Source: Chitinophagaceae bacterium
GTDB lineage: Bacteria > Bacteroidota > Bacteroidia > Chitinophagales > Chitinophagaceae
Direction: 5' to 3'
DNA: 64,000 bases
Assembly: GCA_023957155.1 (NCBI GenBank)
Contig: JAMLHK010000009.1
Span: 1-64,000 of the forward strand
Shown here: piece after piece, positions 45,683-55,504 of the stretch
How the letters are laid out: each line of letters opens with the position of its first letter
Position numbering within the stretch: position 1 is the stretch's first letter
Position numbers and translations under genes: made by a program
The notes under the pieces: model-generated
What the model was told of the DNA's origin: nothing
Databases searched by the model: none
Seen by the model: the letters and a program-made list of their open reading frames with translations, nothing else

Positions 45683-47212
45683 TTATTGATTAAACTGCCA
45701 GTAATAGGTTTGTTCCATATTGGGATTGTTTGCAAAAGCTTCCCGGCTGACCGGGCAAAATCCCGCACCATCTTTTTCTCCCTGCAGGGTAACATCCGGG
45801 TTGAACTCATGAAGGCGTCCCAGGCGAACCAGGTCGTACACCCGCTGAAACTCGCCAATCAGCTCTCTCCGCCTTTCCGCTAATACTTCCTCTATCACCG
45901 TCGGCTGATCATCCCTGGTGAACAACGGGATACCTGCGCGGGCACGAATGGCATTCAGATTTATCAGTGCATCATTTATGTTGCCAAGCCGGGCATCCGC
46001 TTCAGCTTTTAGCAGCAATACATCGGCGTACCTGAAAATCGGAACCGGTGCCTCCATCAGGCTGTAACTGATATCTTTTACCTTCCTGAACTTAGCGAAC
46101 ATGATTTCTCTTTCCCCGTTTTGCAACGGATCCGGGAATACCGGCCGCAGCTCACTGGCACTTACGGAAAAATCTATACTTTGAAAAAATTCGGGCACTC
46201 TTTTGTCGGAGCCGTCTCTTACATAATCAGGATAGATCTCCAGTATTTTCGATTTGGGTACAGCCAGCGTCAGGTTTGCTCTTGAAGTATAAGGATTGGT
46301 GAGATAATAGGTCATAATGTGCCCGTAGTAGTCTGAAAACTCACCTTTCTTTGCACTATAATACATGTGGAATATCGCTTCTTCCGATTCACCCTGATCA
46401 AATAAGCTCCGGAACCCTTCTATCGGCACAAGCTTAAATGTAGTGGACGCGATAATTTCTTTAACGGCATCGGAAGCTGCTTTGTAATCCTTCAACCACA
46501 TATATGCATGGGCTTTCAGCGCCAGGGCAGCACCTTTGGTACCTCTTGACATGGACTCTTTCAGGGTGCCTTTATTTCTCCAGCTCAGATCGGGCAGTGC
46601 AATATTTACTTCATCCACCACCATCCGCATTACCGACTCAAGCGGCTCCCTGCCCAGCGGTCTGACATTCCGTGATTCCAGGTTAATAGGCACATCTCCC
46701 CATATCCGGGCAGCATAAAAATGTGACAAGGCCCGGAGAAAACGTGCATCGGCCAGCAATTGCTTTTTCCTTTCTGCCGTCAGCCCATCGGTGATCTCCG
46801 GTATTTTATCCATCGCCAGGTTGCACTGTTCAATCGCCCTGTAAAAAAGCCGCCAGTTGGATAAAGGTTCCAGCTCTGTTCGCTGGAGTAAGTGGTTTTG
46901 AAACCAGGCTTCCCAGTCGCTGTCATTATTCGGCGTGATCCAGTCGCCGGAACGTCCGTCCCCCCAGAAATAATAGTCTCCCCATGACCCGTTACGGGTA
47001 GTAGCGGGCGTATCATCTTTGGTTAATCCCGACAGCCCGCGGCGAAAAATGGCGAAAGCTGCCGCCACTGCGCCCTCGGCATCGCTTCCCGTTTTCCATG
47101 CCTGGTCTTCTGTTACGGTATTCAGGGGCAGCTCATCCAGCCACTTCTTACAGGACTCCCCGGTAATGGTAATGACCGCCAAACCAACAGCAATGATTAT
47201 TTTATTTTTCAT
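45683..47212 (-). CDS. SusD/RagB family nutrient-binding lipoprotein (SusD1)
   Basis: The 509-residue product is a SusD-like lipoprotein: lipobox ITGESCKKWLDELPLN, then the mimic-TPR fold with LADARFLRALSHFYAARIWGDVP, and the C-terminal RADVLLLKAEADARLGN-like (YADVLLLKAEADAR) and RRRELIGEFQRVYDLVRLG. SusD binds its ligand above the SusC barrel in the outer membrane. It lies 27 bases after SusC1, so the two form the second transporter pair of the operon. The ligand cannot be told from sequence. Confidence 0.93.
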   Translation of the reverse strand: MKNKIIIAVGLAVITITGESCKKWLDELPLNTVTEDQAWKTGSDAEGAVAAAFAIFRRGLSGLTKDDTPATTRNGSWGDYYFWGDGRSGDWITPNNDSDWEAWFQNHLLQRTELEPLSNWRLFYRAIEQCNLAMDKIPEITDGLTAERKKQLLADARFLRALSHFYAARIWGDVPINLESRNVRPLGREPLESVMRMVVDEVNIALPDLSWRNKGTLKESMSRGTKGAALALKAHAYMWLKDYKAASDAVKEIIASTTFKLVPIEGFRSLFDQGESEEAIFHMYYSAKKGEFSDYYGHIMTYYLTNPYTSRANLTLAVPKSKILEIYPDYVRDGSDKRVPEFFQSIDFSVSASELRPVFPDPLQNGEREIMFAKFRKVKDISYSLMEAPVPIFRYADVLLLKAEADARLGNINDALINLNAIRARAGIPLFTRDDQPTVIEEVLAERRRELIGEFQRVYDLVRLGRLHEFNPDVTLQGEKDGAGFCPVSREAFANNPNMEQTYYWQFNQ

Positions 47213-47239
47213 ATTAATGCACTTAATATTTTTTCTGAA

Positions 47240-50200
47240 TCATAATGCCAAAGAAATTCCAAACAGCAACATCCTGCGCATCGGGTACCCTTTGGACAGG
47301 TCAAACCCGTCTATGGTAACCAGCTCTGCATCCGGCCCGCTATATTTCTGGAAAGTAACTAAGTTATCCGCCGTGCAATACACCCTTGCTCTTTCAAACG
47401 GAAGACGCGGTATGATCCTCTTGTTAAACGTATACGATAAAGTCGCCGATTTGATCTTGAAATAAGAGCCGTCTTCTATATACTCCGAATCATACTTCGT
47501 GATCTGGGAAACATCACCCCAGGGATTCAATGTAGGAAACCGGGCATTATCACCACTCTGCTCCCAAATAGAATAGTTGTCAAAATTGGGTAAAGAGGAA
47601 CTGCCTGCAAAACCCTTACCCAACCGGAGCCGATCCAACAATACCGTATTCACGATACTTCTCCCTATTACAAAAGTGGAAACGATGTTAAGGCTAAACC
47701 CTTTATAGATGAAATCGTTTGTCCATCCACCCGTCCATCTTGAATTGGGATCGCCCGCATATATACGGTCTGCAGCGTCTATACGGTAATCGCCATTCTG
47801 ATCTTTGAAGTTACGATCCCCCACCTGCAGCTTCTTGTTTTGCAGGCCGACCAGCCTTCTCCCTGTTTTGGGATCCACCGGGATCTGGCTTTCCGTCTGG
47901 TAAATCCCCTGCGATTCATAAAAGAAGAACCCGTTGAGCGGCACGCCTGTCCGTACAATAGACCCAAAATCCTGGCCGGACTCACCTACCTTAACGATAT
48001 CGGCATTTCCGTCAGGCAGCTGTACCACCCGGTTTTTATTATAAGCAAAGTTGAGATTGGTATTCCAGGAAAAACTTTTGCTGAAATTCAGGTTGGTGCT
48101 CACGGTAAATTCCACTCCGCGATTAAGCACATCCGCCGCATTCCGGTATACTTCATTATACCCTGAAGTAGTGGGCAGGGAAGTGGACAACAGCAGGCCT
48201 TTCGTTAATTTTTCATACGCATCCACAATCATCTCCACCTTACCGCCGAAGAAGGATAAATCCAACCCGACATTGGCCATTGAAGTTTTTACCCAGGTAA
48301 GATTATCATTTTTAAACCCGTTAAGCCAGGTTGGCGTAAACCCGGATATTCCGCCATAAGAAATCTGGAGCAGGGAATTATACCGGTCCAATATTCCACC
48401 ATCCATAACACCGAGGGCGAGATAGTTATTATCCCAGGTGGTGCCGGACAATCCGTAGCTACCCCGTATCTTACCGTTGGTAAGCCAGGTGATATTAGAA
48501 AAAAGACCTTCTTTATAGAAGTTCCAGCCCGCCGAAATAGAAGGGAATACCCCCCAGCGATTTGCTTTCCCGAACTTGGATGATCCGTCTGTACGTATAG
48601 AAGCACCCAACAGGTATTTTTGCTGAAAGGAATAGTCTAAGCGGCTGAAATAAGACAAGAGGCTGCTGGCAGTGTAATTGCTGGAGCCAATGCTGTTACC
48701 CTTTGGCCAGTTCACCGTTTGCGACAGGGTGGGTGCAGGACTCACACTGTTTACCGTGGTTATTTTTCCCTCCGACCGCTCCATACTCTGCCCCAGCAAT
48801 ATGCTTAAGCTGTGCCCGTCCCCAAACTTGGGCGTATAGGTGAGTGTATTCTGGAAAAGCACGTTTTGACTTTCACCGATACCGCTCTTATTTGACGCTC
48901 TCAGCGTTCGTCTTGATTCCACTAAGGAATCCGCCATGCTCCGCAGGTACTCCAGGCTTAGGCTGGCTTTATAACTCAGATTTTTGACAACATTCAATGC
49001 CGCTTCGGTACTGAAACGTATCCGGTCATTGAGGGCAGAATAATTACCCGGCTGAAATACCTCCGCACCTTTTACCAGCGGGTTATTGGGCAGGGGCAGC
49101 AAAGTAGAATTATCGGTGGAAAGCGCATCGGGATTCCTGTTTTGATCTGTCCGGGAAATGGCCAATGTATTATTAATGACCAAAGCATTCTTTAAGGCAT
49201 TTAAGCTGGTATTGGCCATGACACTATAGCGCTTGAAGCCGGTATTAAACAAAATCCCCTTACTATCCATATACCCCATGCTAATGCTGTACTGACCAAA
49301 GTCGCCTGCACCGCGGATAGAACCGTTATAATCCTGGGTAAGCGATGTTCTATACATATAGCCCTGCCAGTCTGATGAATTATTATAGAACGGATTCGTT
49401 ACATCGGTATACAAAGCAGGCATCGTTACACCATAAGGAGCATACAGATCGTAAAGGCGTTTTACCTGTTCCCGCTCCTTAATTCCTCCTGCCACATCCT
49501 GCAGTTGCGGAACAAAGTTGACGCCGGTGCGGATATTTACATTGATCTGGGGTTTACCTCTTTTTCCTTTTTTGGTAGTGATCAGGATCACCCCGTTGGC
49601 AGCTCTTGAACCGTAAATTGCCGCTGCGGAGGCATCCTTCAATACCACCAGATCTTCAATATCGCTCGGATTAAGATCGGCCAGCACATTCGTGCTGGTG
49701 ATGGCAAAATCACTGCTCATTTTTGAAATGATGGGAACCCCGTCAATCACATACAATGGCTCGGAAATAGCGGAGGCATCGTCACGGGTTACGGCTGCCA
49801 GTCCCCGGATGATAATGGCGGGGGTAGCGCCCGGCTCCCCGGAATTCAACTGGATATTTACACCGGCTACTTTTCCCTGTAATAATGAACCGAAAGATTC
49901 TGCCGCCTGCCCTTCTGCTATCTTGTCCATTTTCACACTGGTTACAGAACCTGTTATTTCCTGCCTGATCTGGCTTTTATAACCGGTAACCACCACATCG
50001 CTCAGGGTTTTATTCTCTTCCGTCAGCGTGATCCGCAGGTCGCCGGATCTCCTGAATACGATCTGCCGGGATTCAAAACCAACGGATGAGCACATCAGCG
50101 TATCTCCCACGCTGATCCGCAGGCGAAAAGTGCCCGTTGTATCCGTGCTGGTACCGATATTTTTCCCCCGCACTGCCACAGAAGCCCCGACCACCGGTTT

Positions 50201-50308
50201 ACCATCCGGATCGCTTACTTTACCGGTCATTACCGATTGCGCATTTCCGCTCAGGGAAATCACCAGTGCTGCAAAAAGGAAACAGACTCCTTTCATTAAT
50301 GCCTTCAT
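47240..50308 (-). CDS. SusC/RagA family TonB-linked outer-membrane receptor (SusC1)
   Basis: The 1022-residue receptor has a signal peptide, then a carboxypeptidase-regulatory-like domain (MTGKVSDPDGKPVVGASVAV, about 26-103). The plug (about 110-240) contains SLLQGKVAGVNIQLNSGEPG, YVIDGVPI and the KDASAAAIYGSRAANGVILI motif typical of SusC. A 22-strand barrel ends LFGISLAL. It imports its ligand across the outer membrane using TonB. It is paired with SusD1, and follows SusD2 after 39 bases, so both pairs share one operon. Confidence 0.95.
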   Translation of the reverse strand: MKALMKGVCFLFAALVISLSGNAQSVMTGKVSDPDGKPVVGASVAVRGKNIGTSTDTTGTFRLRISVGDTLMCSSVGFESRQIVFRRSGDLRITLTEENKTLSDVVVTGYKSQIRQEITGSVTSVKMDKIAEGQAAESFGSLLQGKVAGVNIQLNSGEPGATPAIIIRGLAAVTRDDASAISEPLYVIDGVPIISKMSSDFAITSTNVLADLNPSDIEDLVVLKDASAAAIYGSRAANGVILITTKKGKRGKPQINVNIRTGVNFVPQLQDVAGGIKEREQVKRLYDLYAPYGVTMPALYTDVTNPFYNNSSDWQGYMYRTSLTQDYNGSIRGAGDFGQYSISMGYMDSKGILFNTGFKRYSVMANTSLNALKNALVINNTLAISRTDQNRNPDALSTDNSTLLPLPNNPLVKGAEVFQPGNYSALNDRIRFSTEAALNVVKNLSYKASLSLEYLRSMADSLVESRRTLRASNKSGIGESQNVLFQNTLTYTPKFGDGHSLSILLGQSMERSEGKITTVNSVSPAPTLSQTVNWPKGNSIGSSNYTASSLLSYFSRLDYSFQQKYLLGASIRTDGSSKFGKANRWGVFPSISAGWNFYKEGLFSNITWLTNGKIRGSYGLSGTTWDNNYLALGVMDGGILDRYNSLLQISYGGISGFTPTWLNGFKNDNLTWVKTSMANVGLDLSFFGGKVEMIVDAYEKLTKGLLLSTSLPTTSGYNEVYRNAADVLNRGVEFTVSTNLNFSKSFSWNTNLNFAYNKNRVVQLPDGNADIVKVGESGQDFGSIVRTGVPLNGFFFYESQGIYQTESQIPVDPKTGRRLVGLQNKKLQVGDRNFKDQNGDYRIDAADRIYAGDPNSRWTGGWTNDFIYKGFSLNIVSTFVIGRSIVNTVLLDRLRLGKGFAGSSSLPNFDNYSIWEQSGDNARFPTLNPWGDVSQITKYDSEYIEDGSYFKIKSATLSYTFNKRIIPRLPFERARVYCTADNLVTFQKYSGPDAELVTIDGFDLSKGYPMRRMLLFGISLAL

Positions 50309-50347
50309 TCAATTTATTTTTTTTCGATTCAACTTTTATGGTTTCCG

Positions 50348-51661
50348 TTAAGGACGTGCCCAGAAACTGTTCTGGCTCCACGAATTACCTTTCATGCTGA
50401 CCGCTGAAAGCGGCCAATAGGCAGCTCCTTTTTCTACATCATCTTCGGTAAACTCAGGTATATAGGTACTCACTTTACCAAACCGGATCAGGTCAAATAC
50501 ACGCTGCCCCGTGCCGACCAGCATACGTTGCCGTTCAAGCAGGAGTGCTGCCCCGAACGTTTCATCGGTTAAAGCGGAATAATCCTCTGTAGCACCGGCT
50601 GCAGCCATAGTTAAATATGCTTTAGCCTGATCTAAGCTGTTGGACCGCCAGGCAGCTTCCGCCAAAAGCAGGTTGATCTCACGTCTCGGTAACAATTCCA
50701 ATAAAGTAGCGTCCCTGACGATCAACGTAGCCGTATTGGCAGAAATACTAAACATACTGCTGCGCCGCGCATCACCCGCCGGGTAAATGGCATTCAGCCT
50801 GTCTAAAGACATACGCACCACATTGCCATTCAGCGGATTTTGAGGAATTTCAGTCCGCCGGTCTGTTCCGTTAGATAATCCAAAACCGGATAAGCTGTCC
50901 GCCATAGCGGCCGTAAACGTATTGCTCAGTACACTATAAGCTTCCTGCGCCTTGCCTAACCACAACTGTTCCTGTGCATAGAGTGAGGTAATGGCTGTTT
51001 TATTAAACCTGACCGCAGTCAAAGCAACGCTTTCAATACCATCATCATTAAGCAACAACCAGGGCAGCAGTTGCTTAGCCTCAGATGCCCACCCGGCAGC
51101 CAGCGTTACCGCCTCTTCGCCGGTAAGCCGTTTTCCGAAATTATTTTTTTCAGCGGAAGGAATCGTTCCCCATATCCGGGCAAGATAAAAATAGGCCATT
51201 GACTTGAGCGCCAGCGCCTCCCCCCTGAACAAATTACGCCGATAGGTATTTAAAATTTCATCATCGGCCCCGGCTATGATATCCAGTATATCATTGGCAT
51301 CCCGGATCACATCATAGAAATACCCCCAGTCGGAAAGCTCTGACACATAACGGTTATCGGCAGTAAGCTCCTGATTAACCACCATAGACTGGTAGGGAAC
51401 AACAACATTGAGATCGCCGGCACGTGCTTCGCCATACATCACCCAGGCATAATTAGCCAGCAGCGCTCTCCGGAGATCAACATATCCCCCGATAACCGCC
51501 TGCTGGATCCGTTGAGCCGAATTATAATATCCTTCGGGAACCGTTCTGTTTTCCGGCTCAATCGTCAGCATACCTTTATTGCAGGAAAAAAGGAGCGGAA
51601 ATGCAGCGATTAGTATGAACTTCCAACATTTCATATTGTTCATTTTTTTCAACATCTTCAT
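50348..51661 (-). CDS. SusD/RagB family lipoprotein (SusD2)
   Basis: The 437-residue product has a lipobox (AAFPLLFSCNKG) and is shorter than SusD1. SusD features are GEALALKSMAYFYLARIWG and LLLERQRMLVGTGQRVFDLIRFGK near the end. It follows SusC2 by two bases, so it is the first pair's lipoprotein. Two pairs in one operon suggest that the products act on related ligands, or that one pair has been duplicated and diverged. Confidence 0.9.
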   Translation of the reverse strand: MKMLKKMNNMKCWKFILIAAFPLLFSCNKGMLTIEPENRTVPEGYYNSAQRIQQAVIGGYVDLRRALLANYAWVMYGEARAGDLNVVVPYQSMVVNQELTADNRYVSELSDWGYFYDVIRDANDILDIIAGADDEILNTYRRNLFRGEALALKSMAYFYLARIWGTIPSAEKNNFGKRLTGEEAVTLAAGWASEAKQLLPWLLLNDDGIESVALTAVRFNKTAITSLYAQEQLWLGKAQEAYSVLSNTFTAAMADSLSGFGLSNGTDRRTEIPQNPLNGNVVRMSLDRLNAIYPAGDARRSSMFSISANTATLIVRDATLLELLPRREINLLLAEAAWRSNSLDQAKAYLTMAAAGATEDYSALTDETFGAALLLERQRMLVGTGQRVFDLIRFGKVSTYIPEFTEDDVEKGAAYWPLSAVSMKGNSWSQNSFWARP

Positions 51662-51663
51662 TC

Positions 51664-54075
51664 TTAAAAAACCAGTTTGAAACCCAATGCAACGGAAGAA
51701 GGCAGGGGCGTTCCCGTATGACTCAGATCATACTTACGGGAGCCCGTAATGTTTTCCTCCGGGTTAATCCCACTATATTTAGAAAGGGTGAGCAGGTTGT
51801 CACCGCGAACAAATACTTCTATATCGCTTAACTGCCCAAGTTTTTTGAACATCGAAGTCAGGTGCCAGGAAAGAGCAACCCGGCTCAGCCGGATAAAACT
51901 TCCGTCTTCAACAGTTCTGATTCCCTGGTAAATGGTGCGTTTATCAGTATCTGTACTAATAAGATAATAAGGGGTCTCTGCACTTTTAACCGGGAATACA
52001 TTTCCTACCCTGTCCGCATAATACCTGCTGGTAAAAGACTCGGTTATAATGTCTGCACCCCAGGCATAAGTGAACATCATGCTGGCAGAAACATTTCCGT
52101 ACCTGAAGGTGTTACTAAACCCTCCGAAACCTTTGGATTCGCTGTTACCGATCACTTTGGGCTGTTTACCCTGGTAAGCAACTAACGAGGTAACCGCAGC
52201 TCCTTCTTCAAGTGAACCGAGCCAGGCGAGGCTGGTATTTTCAATATCACCGGGCAGCTCTTTTATTTTATTTTTATAAAAAGAAATATTCAGGTTACTC
52301 ATCCAGGTAAAACGGCTGGTCTGGATCCATTTGGCATCAAGGTTAAGCTCAACGCCTGACAGCCTGATCGCCCCGCCTGTTTCATATTCATAGCCGATAC
52401 CGCTGATGTTGGGCAAAAGCCGCTGGTAAGTGAAATTGCGGTACGTTTTATTAAAATAATCTACAGAAAGTGTAACCGAGGGGAGAACAGCAAAAGACAA
52501 GCCCGCATCTACCTGGGTAACACTTACGCTTTTTGCATTGCCGAAAGCCGGGTAAAGCTGCCCGATGCCGAGATAGTTACCACCGTAATAAACTCCGTAG
52601 GCATCTAACTGGCCGCGATACACTTCCGGTCTGCTCAATACACCTGTTCTTCCGAAAGAGGCTTTTACTTTTACCGGTATTTCCAGCGTGCTTTTCAAAT
52701 CATAATGAATGCCTAATGCCGGGTAAAGCGCCCATTTATTTTGATATAATGAGCTTCCGTCTGCACGAAGTACCATATTTACTCCAAGATCATTTTTATA
52801 CTTCCATTTCCAGATACCGTAAAAGGATAACAGGTTTTCCTTTTCATGATCAGAAAAAGCATTCACCTGGTTAGCATTATACCCGGTCACTACTTTTACA
52901 AAATCAGATCCCCCGTTTTCCATGCTACGTTGCCCGTCTACGGAGGTCAGCCGGTCATCGGTAGCCCTGATCTCATTGCCCAGGGTCATATCTAATTTCA
53001 GGGCATCGGAAAAATCGTGCAAATAGTTTAACGTGGTATTCAGCGTAAGCAATTGTCTTTTATATGCCGCACTGGATGCATAAATTTCCCCGTCCAGCAT
53101 ATTGGAAGGAACGTATACATCACGGCTCGCCCCTTCATAAGATAAGCCGGCGACCGTACCAAGCTTCAAGGCCGAACTGAACTGGTAGGCTAAACCCATA
53201 GATGAAAGCAGCCCGATATCGCGGTTCTTGTCCATAAAGAACGTTTCATCGGCAATAACCGGGAAGGGGGTGTTCCGGTCATATTCCCCGGCGTAACGCC
53301 CGTTGCGGTTGGCAAGCGCCAGGTTATTATAGAAATGTGCCGAGAACCGGTCGGAAATATTATATTTTGCATTTAGAAACAAGGACTGGCGTCCAAACCC
53401 GGTATTTTTTATAATACCCTGGTCTGAGTGGTTGGTTAACCCAAACAGGTAGGAACCATAAGTGCCGGCGCCATCCACTAATACATTTTGCTCATGAACG
53501 AACCCTCCGTTATCGTACATTTCCCTGCGGGCAAACGAATTAAAATTGTAAAAGGCATCTTTCCGGTAGTCCATGTTCTGCAGGAAATTGACTCCTCCGG
53601 ATACACTGCCGCGGACATGAATTGAACCGGGCTCCCCGTCCTTTATAATAATGTTAATGGCTCCGTTCGGCGCCTGTACACCATAAGCGGCTAACTGATC
53701 AATATCTTTCATGATCTCGATGCGGTCAATCTGATCGGGGGAATAATAACTCAGGGGATCAATGCCGGTTATATGGGAGGGACTGGCAATAATAGGAACG
53801 CCGTTAATCAGGATAAGGGGCATCGTGGATTGATCTGTGGGATCCAGGCTTAGTCCGCGGAGATTAAGCGTAGCCTGTGCGCCGGGCGTACCGGACCAGC
53901 TTTTTACTCGTAAGCCGGCAACATTTCCCTGTAAAATATGCTCCAGTCCTGCCCGGTTGGATAAGATCATACTATCCACCCGTAAAGAGTCCTGGGCATT
54001 CAGGCTTATTGCGATACCAAAAGAAACAAGAAGAAAAAATAACGCTCTCCCGGCAGGTTTAGGAAATAATCTCAT
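51664..54075 (-). CDS. Short SusC-type TonB-dependent receptor (SusC2)
   Basis: The 803-residue receptor has a signal peptide and goes almost directly into the plug domain (HILQGNVAGLRVKSWSGTPG, LILINGVPII). It lacks the carboxypeptidase-regulatory-like domain of SusC1. The plug motif is altered to KDIDQLAAYGVQAPNGAINI, and a barrel ends VALGFKLVF. It is the first gene of the operon; no clear -7 TAnnTTTG box precedes it (TATCTTTA at about 54137-54144 is one mismatch away). The small barrel, missing domain and its pairing with SusD2 mark it as a divergent receptor. Confidence 0.88.
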   Translation of the reverse strand: MRLFPKPAGRALFFLLVSFGIAISLNAQDSLRVDSMILSNRAGLEHILQGNVAGLRVKSWSGTPGAQATLNLRGLSLDPTDQSTMPLILINGVPIIASPSHITGIDPLSYYSPDQIDRIEIMKDIDQLAAYGVQAPNGAINIIIKDGEPGSIHVRGSVSGGVNFLQNMDYRKDAFYNFNSFARREMYDNGGFVHEQNVLVDGAGTYGSYLFGLTNHSDQGIIKNTGFGRQSLFLNAKYNISDRFSAHFYNNLALANRNGRYAGEYDRNTPFPVIADETFFMDKNRDIGLLSSMGLAYQFSSALKLGTVAGLSYEGASRDVYVPSNMLDGEIYASSAAYKRQLLTLNTTLNYLHDFSDALKLDMTLGNEIRATDDRLTSVDGQRSMENGGSDFVKVVTGYNANQVNAFSDHEKENLLSFYGIWKWKYKNDLGVNMVLRADGSSLYQNKWALYPALGIHYDLKSTLEIPVKVKASFGRTGVLSRPEVYRGQLDAYGVYYGGNYLGIGQLYPAFGNAKSVSVTQVDAGLSFAVLPSVTLSVDYFNKTYRNFTYQRLLPNISGIGYEYETGGAIRLSGVELNLDAKWIQTSRFTWMSNLNISFYKNKIKELPGDIENTSLAWLGSLEEGAAVTSLVAYQGKQPKVIGNSESKGFGGFSNTFRYGNVSASMMFTYAWGADIITESFTSRYYADRVGNVFPVKSAETPYYLISTDTDKRTIYQGIRTVEDGSFIRLSRVALSWHLTSMFKKLGQLSDIEVFVRGDNLLTLSKYSGINPEENITGSRKYDLSHTGTPLPSSVALGFKLVF

Positions 54076-54556
54076 AATGATAGTTTCTTGGTTTACCTGA
54101 TCTTCCGTGCTTCATACCGCCTTTCGGATCATTTAATAAATATAAAGATAGTTTACTAATACTAATAATTTTTTTAACAAAAAAGTTTTCCACATTGTTT
54201 GTTTTTTTAGAAAACAGCCATATTGAACATAGCTGCTCCCGGTAGGAAAAGTTCAGATCTTCACCGCCGGAGCGAATACCTGCCTGCCGGTCGGCAGGCT
54301 TATATCCACGCCCATCATACATTATAGCAGGTAAGCCGACAAGGGAAAATAGTTTTCGTGGCATATAAATATTTCATCACAAAACTATTTCTCCTGTTCC
54401 AGAAGCGTGTTAAGCGGGTATTAACTCTATATTACCTAATTATGAACAAGAGACCGGAATACATATATTATATAGTATAGCTAAACAGCAACACCGGAAG
54501 AAGGGGGTATCACAGATAAAGAACAATTCTGTCAATCATCATTTTTTCATTAAATT
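54076..54556. other. 481-base gap upstream of the SusC2 operon
   Basis: There is no convincing gene. It holds one perfect GC-rich hairpin, GCCTGCC/GGCAGGC (54282-54299), of a kind common between Bacteroidota genes. The rest is AT-rich. No sigma or anti-sigma gene or sensor for the operon is nearby, so control of the operon is not visible here. Confidence 0.5.
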
Positions 54557-54905
54557 ATGCATCACATTTTACTCTTAATTATCGAATTATTATTTGCTGT
54601 AATACTTATTGCTGAACGAAAAATATACAGCCGACATCAAAGAAAATGAACTGGCAGGATTGTATAAATCGAATCTCGAAAGTGAAATACAAAACATAGA
54701 GCAGCAACTGCAATCGTTGGAATACAATGAAACCGAACACAAGGAAATAGAACGCTATCACGAAATATTAGCAGATATTTACGAACAGCAACGCAAAGAA
54801 CCGTTTCAGCTTCGAAAAGAAAAATTTTTCAGCGATGAAGAAATACGAAAAGCAGAACTACAATTGGATATAAACGATTTAAAAATTACAGGAGCCGGGC
54901 ATTAA
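54557..54905 (+). pseudogene. Remnant of a Na+/H+ antiporter-like gene, internal part lost
   Basis: Two pieces lie close together in different frames. An ATG at 54557 begins MHHILLLIIELLFAVILIA, a hydrophobic start like a membrane transporter; this frame runs into a stop soon after. From about 54609 frame 3 continues LNEKYTADIKENELAG to FFSDEEIRKAELQLDINDLK and ends at 54905, like the cytosolic C-terminal tail of CPA1-type Na+/H+ antiporters. The hundreds of residues between are missing. I read this as a gene with a large internal deletion. The family match is by eye and not certain. Confidence 0.45.
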
Positions 54906-54936
54906 ACAAATACCAGAGATGAAATTATAAAAATAA

Positions 54937-55087
54937 GCCACAGATGCACAGATGACAATGTAGAAAAACAAGCCACAGATACACAGATGAAAGGAGTATC
55001 TGTGCATCCGTGGCAAGGAAGAAATCAACAAAAATATTCGTGTATCTGTGGCAAGCAAATCAACAAAAACATCTGTGCATCTGTTAC
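54937..55087. repeat. Upstream repeat array of the GxxExxY unit
   Basis: Five copies of a 17-18 bp unit (GCCACAGATGCACAGAT or its complement). Forward copies are at 54937-54954 and 54972-54989; reverse copies at 54998-55014, 55036-55052 and 55071-55087. Forward and reverse copies at 54972-55014 face each other across about nine bases, giving a hairpin with a stem of about 17 bp. The reverse copies are separated by spacers containing AAATCAACAAAAA. The last copy ends 14 bases before the ATG of the GxxExxY gene. Confidence 0.9.
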
Positions 55088-55101
55088 AAAAAAGAAAAGA
55101 T

Positions 55102-55476
55102 ATGGAACATTTTCCTTTGAAAGAAGAAACCTACAAAATCATAGGTATCTGTATGGAAGTACACAACACGCTCGGTGCAGGATTTTTTGAAATTGTTTAC
55201 AAAGATGCCTTGGAATTGGAGTTTCGAAAAGCTGGAATTTTATATGAGCGAGAAAAAGAATACCCTGTCAATTACAAAGGAGTGATTCTGCCACATAAGT
55301 TTTATGCAGACTTTGTTGTGTTCGACCAAGTTATTTTAGAAGTAAAAGGACAAAAAGGGATAGCAGACGAACATATTGCACAAGCAATTAACTATCTGAA
55401 AGTATCCGAAAACGAAATAGCATTGATTGTGAATTTTGGAGAGCCGAAATTAAATCACAAAAGAATAATATTTTAA
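55102..55476 (+). CDS. GxxExxY protein (PD-(D/E)XK nuclease-like)
   Basis: The 124-residue product has the family-defining G-x-x-E-x-x-Y motif at residues 27-33 (GFFEIVY). A nuclease-like active site follows: Asp70 in YADFVVF and Glu80-x-Lys82 in LEVKGQKG. IAQAINYLKVSE forms the family helix. The family (PF13366-like) is small, cytosolic and widespread in Bacteroidota and other phyla, with no established function. The start is the ATG at 55102; earlier starts run through the repeats. The flanks (54937-55087 and 55505-55581) are repeat arrays of identical type, so the gene and the repeats form a unit. The AT-rich composition suggests transfer. Confidence 0.88.
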   Translation: MEHFPLKEETYKIIGICMEVHNTLGAGFFEIVYKDALELEFRKAGILYEREKEYPVNYKGVILPHKFYADFVVFDQVILEVKGQKGIADEHIAQAINYLKVSENEIALIVNFGEPKLNHKRIIF

Positions 55477-55504
55477 TAATGCCGCAGATAACAATGAAAA
55501 AGAA

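Noticed and set aside
54059-54364. Minus-strand frame of 101 residues upstream of SusC2
   Set aside because: No homology signal; it reads through a GC-rich hairpin and AT-rich promoter-like sequence and overlaps the 5' end of SusC2.
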